Assembly (NCBI GenBank): GCA_047602465.1
Contig: JASGHF010000001.1
Location: 1,054,001 to 1,118,000, forward strand
Direction of reading: 5' to 3'
Source of the DNA: JADZAI01 sp047602465
Lineage (GTDB): Bacteria > Pseudomonadota > Alphaproteobacteria > Micropepsales > Micropepsaceae
DNA length: 64,000 nucleotides
This document shows, one piece after another, positions 60,227-64,000 of this stretch. Position 1 is the first letter of the stretch, and each line of letters starts with the position of its first letter. Made by a program: the position numbers and the translations under genes. The notes beneath the pieces are model-generated. The model was given only the letters and a program-made list of their open reading frames with translations, was not told the origin of the DNA and ran no database searches.

Positions 60227-61429
60227 GTGGCGGGGTGTCAGGTGTCTCAGGCGGTCAAGGTGGCTCAAGCCACACAGGCGCAGCGTTTGCCGATCGATTC
60301 CATTCTTTCGGGCGATTGCGTCGCCGCACTGAGAACCCTTCCCGACAAGTCCGTGGACCTGATCTTCGCGGACCCGCCTTATAACCTGCAGCTCCAGGGC
60401 GAGTTGACCCGCCCCGACCAGAGCCGGGTGGCGGGCGTCGATGACGACTGGGACAAGTTCTCCAGCTTCGCCGCCTACGACAAATTCTGCCATGAGTGGC
60501 TGGCCGAGTGCCGCCGTATCCTGAAGCCCACGGGAACTTTGTGGGTCATCGGGTCGTACCACAACATCTTCCGGGTGGGCGCCAAGATGCAGGATCTGGG
60601 GTTCTGGATCCTGAACGACATCGTCTGGCGCAAGGCCAACCCGATGCCGAACTTCCGCGGCCGGCGGTTCACCAACGCCCACGAGACGCTGATCTGGGCG
60701 TCGCCCGAGGCGAACGCCACCGGCTATACGTTCAATTATGAAGCCCTCAAGATGCTCAACGAGGGGTTGCAGATGCGGTCGGACTGGCTGATCCCGCTCT
60801 GCACCGGAGGCGAGCGGCTGAAGGGGGATGACGGGGCCAAGGCGCACCCGACCCAGAAGCCCGAGGCCCTGCTCCACCGGGTGATCCTGGCGGCGTCGAA
60901 GCCGGGCGACGTGGTGCTGGACCCGTTCTTCGGGACGGGCACGACGGGCGCGGTCGCCAAGCGCCTGGGGCGTCATTACATCGGCATCGAGCGCGATGCC
61001 GGGTACATCAAGGCGGCCCGCGAGCGGCTGCGCCAGGTGGTGCCGGCGGCGGCCGAGGATGTCGAGATCAAGAAGATGAAGCGCGAGGAGGTCCGCGTGC
61101 CGTTCGGCCAGGTGGTCGAGCGCGGCCTGCTGGACCCCGGCGCGAAGCTGTACGACCCCGCCAAGCGCCATGCGGCGCGGGTGAAGGCCGACGGGTCGAT
61201 CAGCGTCGATGGCGCGACCGGCTCGATCCACCAGATCGGGGCGCATGTGCAGAACCTGCCGGCCTGCAATGGCTGGACCTATTGGCACTTCCTGGTCGAC
61301 GGGAAGCTGAAGCCCATCGACCTGCTGCGCCAGCAGATCCGGGCGGAGATGGATTCACCCGCCCCGCAGGCCGTCCATACCAAGGGCGGCAAGGCCCGCC
61401 GCGGCGACCTTACGCATCACCGAGGGTAG
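60227..61429 (+). CDS. ccrM: Cell-cycle DNA adenine methyltransferase CcrM (GANTC)
   Basis: The 400-residue beta-class DNA N6-adenine methyltransferase starts at a GTG (60227). The catalytic DPPY lies at residues 49-52, and the SAM motif DPFFGTGTTGAVAKRLGR comes later, the order that defines the beta class. The C-terminal DNA-binding domain of CcrM follows (about 295-375, ending GWTYWHFLVDGKLKPIDLLR). About 25 residues (DSPAPQAVHTKGG...) extend beyond the usual end and lie antisense to the mutY end, overlapping it by 75 nt. The protein methylates GANTC and times cell-cycle gene expression. The preceding region is crowded with its own target sites. Confidence 0.95.
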   Translation: MAGCQVSQAVKVAQATQAQRLPIDSILSGDCVAALRTLPDKSVDLIFADPPYNLQLQGELTRPDQSRVAGVDDDWDKFSSFAAYDKFCHEWLAECRRILKPTGTLWVIGSYHNIFRVGAKMQDLGFWILNDIVWRKANPMPNFRGRRFTNAHETLIWASPEANATGYTFNYEALKMLNEGLQMRSDWLIPLCTGGERLKGDDGAKAHPTQKPEALLHRVILAASKPGDVVLDPFFGTGTTGAVAKRLGRHYIGIERDAGYIKAARERLRQVVPAAAEDVEIKKMKREEVRVPFGQVVERGLLDPGAKLYDPAKRHAARVKADGSISVDGATGSIHQIGAHVQNLPACNGWTYWHFLVDGKLKPIDLLRQQIRAEMDSPAPQAVHTKGGKARRGDLTHHRG

Positions 61430-62435
61430 GCCCGCCGTTTCCAGCTCGCCGAGCGGCAGCCAGATGCCCTCGGCCTGCTCGGACGGAACGCGGGCGGCGT
61501 AGACGTCGAGCGTCAGGCGGAAATGGGTGAAGACATGCTCGACGGGCTGAGCCGCCCGTTTCCAGGCCGCCTTTTGCGGGGCGTAGCTAAGCGGTTCTGC
61601 CGGCGCCGGTCCCCAGGGGCTTGAGGGCAGTTCCAGCATGCCGCCGAGCAGGCCTTTGGGCGGGCGGCGGCGGACGAGGACGTTTCCCTTTGCGCTGATA
61701 AGGACGAAGGCGGCCCCTGCCCTGTCAGGCCGCGCCGCCCTGGGGGCGCGGCGGGGGAGCGTGGCGGCGATGCCGGCCTTGCAGGCCTTGCAGCCGGCCT
61801 TCAGCGGACAGAGCGCGCAGGCCGGATTGCGCGGGGTGCAGATCGTGGCGCCCAGAATCCATCATCGCCTGGGCGAAATCGCCGGCGCGTTCGCCGGGCG
61901 TCAGCGAGGCGGCCAGCGCCTTCAGTTCCGGCTTGGCGGCGGGGAGCGGGGTTTCGACGGCGAAGAGGCGGGCGACCACGCGCTCGATATTGCCATCGAC
62001 GGGCGAGGCCTTGCGATCGAAGGCGATGGCCGCGATGGCCGACGCCGTGTAGGGGCCGATGCCGGGGAGCGTGCGGAGGGTTTCTTCCGTGTCGGGGAAG
62101 GCGCCCAGCGCCGCGACCGCCCTGGCGGCGGCATGCAGGTTCCGCGCGCGGGAGTAATAGCCGAGGCCCGCCCATTCGCGCATGACATCGTCGACCGGCG
62201 CGGCGGCGAGATCGAAGACCGTCGGCCAGAGCGCCGTGAAGCGTTCGAAGTAGGCCTTCACCGCCGCCACCGTCGTCTGCTGGAGCATGACTTCGCTGAG
62301 CCAGACGCGGTAAGGGTCCGCCCGCTCGCCGGGGCGGTAGCGCCAGGGCAGCGTCCGCGCATGGACATCGTACCAGGCGAGGAGTTTGCTGGAGACGGGT
62401 TTGCTGAAGACCGGGGAAGCCATCGGCCAAGACAT
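61355..62435 (-). CDS. mutY: A/G-specific adenine DNA glycosylase with apparent frameshift
   Basis: MutY removes adenine mispaired with 8-oxoguanine. From 62435 the frame reads MASPVFSKPVSSKLLAWY, LQQTTVAAVKAYFERF, LPGIGPYTASAIAAIAF and the catalytic VDGNIERV, then is lost after DFAQAMMD. Deleting one A of AA at 61856/61857 restores LGATICTPRNPACALCPLKA, which carries the C-x6-C-x2-C-x5-C Fe-S ligands, and runs on to the NUDIX-like C-terminal domain ending at 61355. The start may instead be the ATG at 62423. The intact product would be about 360 aa. Confidence 0.88.
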
Positions 62436-62937
62436 GAGCGAGCGCGAGGACAAGGACAAGAGCGAGGCGCCGCGCATCGCGACACGCGGACCGCGCAAGC
62501 TCGCCGGTCTCGCCGGACCGACGGCGCGCGGCCTCGCGGCGGCCAAAGGCTTCGCCATCATGTCGATCGCGACGCGGTGGGCCGACATCGCAGGGCCGCA
62601 GCTCGCCCCCCATGCCCGGCCCCAGGCGATTTCGCCCGCCGGCATCCTGACCGTGAAGGTGGAGGGCGCGGCGGCGCTGCTGATCCAGCATCAGCAGCGC
62701 GAACTCATCCAGCGCATCGCGGCGCTGGCCGGCGAGGGCGTCGTCAAATCGCTGAAGATCGTGCAGGGGCCGATTGCGCGGGCGCGCGAGCTGAGGCCCA
62801 AACCTTTGCCGCCGCGCCTGTCGGCCGCGGAGGAAGCGGCGGTGTCGCATTCGGTCGCGAAGGTCGAAGACCCGGGCCTGCGCGACAGTCTCGCCAAGTT
62901 GATGCGGCGGGCTGTGGATAGTTCCCGGCGGCGTTGA
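62434..62937 (+). CDS. DciA-like (DUF721) protein
   Basis: The protein has 167 residues from the ATG at 62434; a TTG 48 nt upstream is an alternative. The central domain (about 45-115) has WADIAGPQLAPHARPQAIS and ILTVKVEGAAALLIQHQQRELIQRI, typical of DUF721. DciA proteins of this family help load the replicative helicase; the same role is inferred here. Its ATG and the mutY ATG share the CATG palindrome at 62433-62436. Confidence 0.85.
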   Translation: MSEREDKDKSEAPRIATRGPRKLAGLAGPTARGLAAAKGFAIMSIATRWADIAGPQLAPHARPQAISPAGILTVKVEGAAALLIQHQQRELIQRIAALAGEGVVKSLKIVQGPIARARELRPKPLPPRLSAAEEAAVSHSVAKVEDPGLRDSLAKLMRRAVDSSRRR

Positions 62938-63010
62938 GGTAGCGCCCAAGCCTCCCTATAAGCGGCGCTTCAAACGGGGCCGCCGGCCCCGCAGCACGGG
63001 AGTTTGGCGC

Positions 63011-63679
63011 GTGGACAATCGTTATCTCGTCGCGGGCGGCGTCGGCGCGGCGGTGGTTGCCGTCGTGGCTGCAGCCTTCTTTTTCCTGATGCCCAAGGAA
63101 GCGACCATCGCCTCGGGCGGCGATGCCGCGGCGGAGCAGGCGCTGGCGATCAAGCCGAGCGATATCGGCCTTGGCGACCCCAACGCGCCGATCAAGATGA
63201 TCGAATACGCCTCGGCCGGGTGCGGCCATTGCGCGGCCTTCGCCATCGAAACCCTGCCCAAGATCAAGGCGGACTGGATCGACAAGGGGCAGGTTTACTA
63301 CGTGCTGCGCGACTATCCGCTCGACACCGTCGCCTATGGCGCGTCGGCGATCGCGCGCTGCCTGCCGCGCGAAGGCTTCTATCCGTTCATGGACGTTCTG
63401 TTCCATTCGCAGGCCGATTGGCACAAGGAACAGGGCGCCATCGACGCCCTCGCCACCCTCGCCCGCCGCGCCGGTCTCTCGCGTGCGCAGGTCGAATCAT
63501 GTTTGAAGGACGAGAAGATCGTCGCTCAGATCCGGGAATCGCGCGAAGAAGCTGTGAATGTTCTGGCCGTCAATTCGACGCCGACCATGTTCGTCAATGG
63601 CGAAAAGGTGACGGGCGCGGCGGCTTATGCGGACTTCGAAGCCAAGTTCAAAGCGGCCCTGGAAAAGAAGCCCAACTGA
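63011..63679 (+). CDS. DsbA-family thioredoxin-fold disulfide oxidoreductase
   Basis: The 222-residue protein starts at a GTG with GGGAG 9 nt upstream. An N-terminal signal anchor (5-27) exports it, the active site is C71-G-H-C74, and NSTPTMFVNG holds the cis-proline. The family is the alphaproteobacterial DsbA/Com1-like group that lies between dciA and smc. It probably promotes disulfide formation in the periplasm. Confidence 0.92.
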   Translation: MDNRYLVAGGVGAAVVAVVAAAFFFLMPKEATIASGGDAAAEQALAIKPSDIGLGDPNAPIKMIEYASAGCGHCAAFAIETLPKIKADWIDKGQVYYVLRDYPLDTVAYGASAIARCLPREGFYPFMDVLFHSQADWHKEQGAIDALATLARRAGLSRAQVESCLKDEKIVAQIRESREEAVNVLAVNSTPTMFVNGEKVTGAAAYADFEAKFKAALEKKPN

Positions 63680-63731
63680 TCCGCCTTCAGGCGGACAGCG
63701 ATCTTCGCGTAGCGGGGTGTAGGTTCAAGCA

Positions 63732-64000
63732 GTGAAGATTTCTCGTATCCGCCTGTCGGGCTTCAAGTCGTTCGTCGAGCCGACGGAGTTGCATGTCGAA
63801 CCCGGTCTCACCGGCATCGTGGGGCCGAACGGCTGCGGCAAGTCGAACCTGCTTGAGGCCCTGCGCTGGGCGATGGGCGAGAACAGCGCCAAGTCCATGC
63901 GCGGTTCGGGCATGGATGACGTGATCTTCGCAGGCTCGGGCAACCGCCCTGCCCGCTCGATGGCCGAAGTCGTCATCGCCATCGACAATCGCGAGCGCAC
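63732..64000 (+). CDS. smc: Chromosome segregation ATPase SMC, N-terminal part
   Basis: The gene starts at a GTG (63732) and runs off the right edge after 89 codons. KISRIRLSGFKSFVEPTEL and the Walker A motif GIVGPNGCGKSNLLEALRW are diagnostic of SMC, and MRGSGMDDVIFAGS is the following conserved loop. The coiled-coil, hinge and C-lobe lie outside the window. SMC with ScpAB condenses and segregates the chromosome. Confidence 0.96.
   Translation, partial: MKISRIRLSGFKSFVEPTELHVEPGLTGIVGPNGCGKSNLLEALRWAMGENSAKSMRGSGMDDVIFAGSGNRPARSMAEVVIAIDNRER

Noticed and set aside
1..64000. tRNA or rRNA genes
   Set aside because: No cloverleaf-like or rRNA-like sequence was found by reading the intergenic gaps; a covariance-model scan would be needed to exclude a small RNA.

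Overview
The window is a gene-dense, GC-rich chromosomal segment from an alphaproteobacterium. This rests on four things. The cell-cycle DNA methyltransferase gene ccrM sits in the order rnhB-ccrM-mutY-dciA-dsbA-smc. A GTTC-N7-GTTC LexA box lies upstream of a repair-type gene. The xseB-ispA-dxs-tlyA cluster is alphaproteobacterial in arrangement, and so are the DUF1499 and PA0069-type proteins. The exact order or genus cannot be fixed from sequence reading alone. I see no tRNA, rRNA, CRISPR array, prophage or insertion sequence; the accessory character lies in small dispersed palindromic repeats, a paralog array and one toxin-antitoxin pair.

Layout. 1-7.4 kb (mostly minus): partial GNAT, DUF1499, acyl-CoA synthetase, five tandem paralogous GNAT acetyltransferases, a CDF metal exporter and pdxH. 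7.5-11.2 kb (plus): class-B DnaJ, fabI, aroC and a tyrosine-phosphatase-like gene. 11.2-18.5 kb (minus): HDAC-like deacetylase, xseB, ispA, a sarcosine/N-methyltryptophan oxidase, dxs, tlyA and an RlmD/TrmA-type methyltransferase. 18.6-31.3 kb: ssuD, flavoproteins, SDR and GNAT genes, a three-gene operon pairing a diiron-like protein with a StyC-like membrane protein and a methyltransferase, a MBL hydrolase, an acyl-CoA dehydrogenase, and yceI-cytochrome b561-yceI. 31.3-41.1 kb: tsaC, a GH17-GT2 glucan synthase fusion, an operon of three FKBP isomerases enclosing a chorismate mutase, a NUDIX gene, a YegD-like Hsp70, an SDR and a small repeat-containing basic protein. 41.3-48.5 kb: glyQS, RNA methyltransferase, polyprenyl synthase and ispE. 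48.8-59.7 kb: TPR lipoprotein, ETF-QO, PIN/antitoxin pair, uracil-DNA glycosylase, GST, MpaB-type oxygenase with divergent TetR, moaB, small glycosyltransferase, SOS-box radical SAM protein and rnhB. 59.7-64 kb: ccrM with an exceptional GANTC-rich leader, then mutY, dciA, dsbA and the start of smc.

Shared themes. Isoprenoid supply is well represented (dxs, ispE, ispA, polyprenyl diphosphate synthase), as are fatty-acid metabolism and its electron flow (acyl-CoA synthetase, acyl-CoA dehydrogenase, ETF-QO, fabI) and DNA maintenance (UDG, MutY, RNase HII, CcrM, DciA, SMC). Three genes (glyS, a GST, mutY) each carry one apparent extra base. Since glyS is normally essential, sequencing or assembly error is the simplest explanation.

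Most notable points: 11 GANTC sites in 295 bp before ccrM, beside an exact CtrA half-site; the diiron-like/StyC-like/methyltransferase operon at 23.9-25.8 kb; a dispersed palindromic element translated in frame inside glyS; the SOS box before the PA0069-family radical SAM gene; and the five-fold GNAT array. Statements about protein families rest on remembered motifs, not on database searches.
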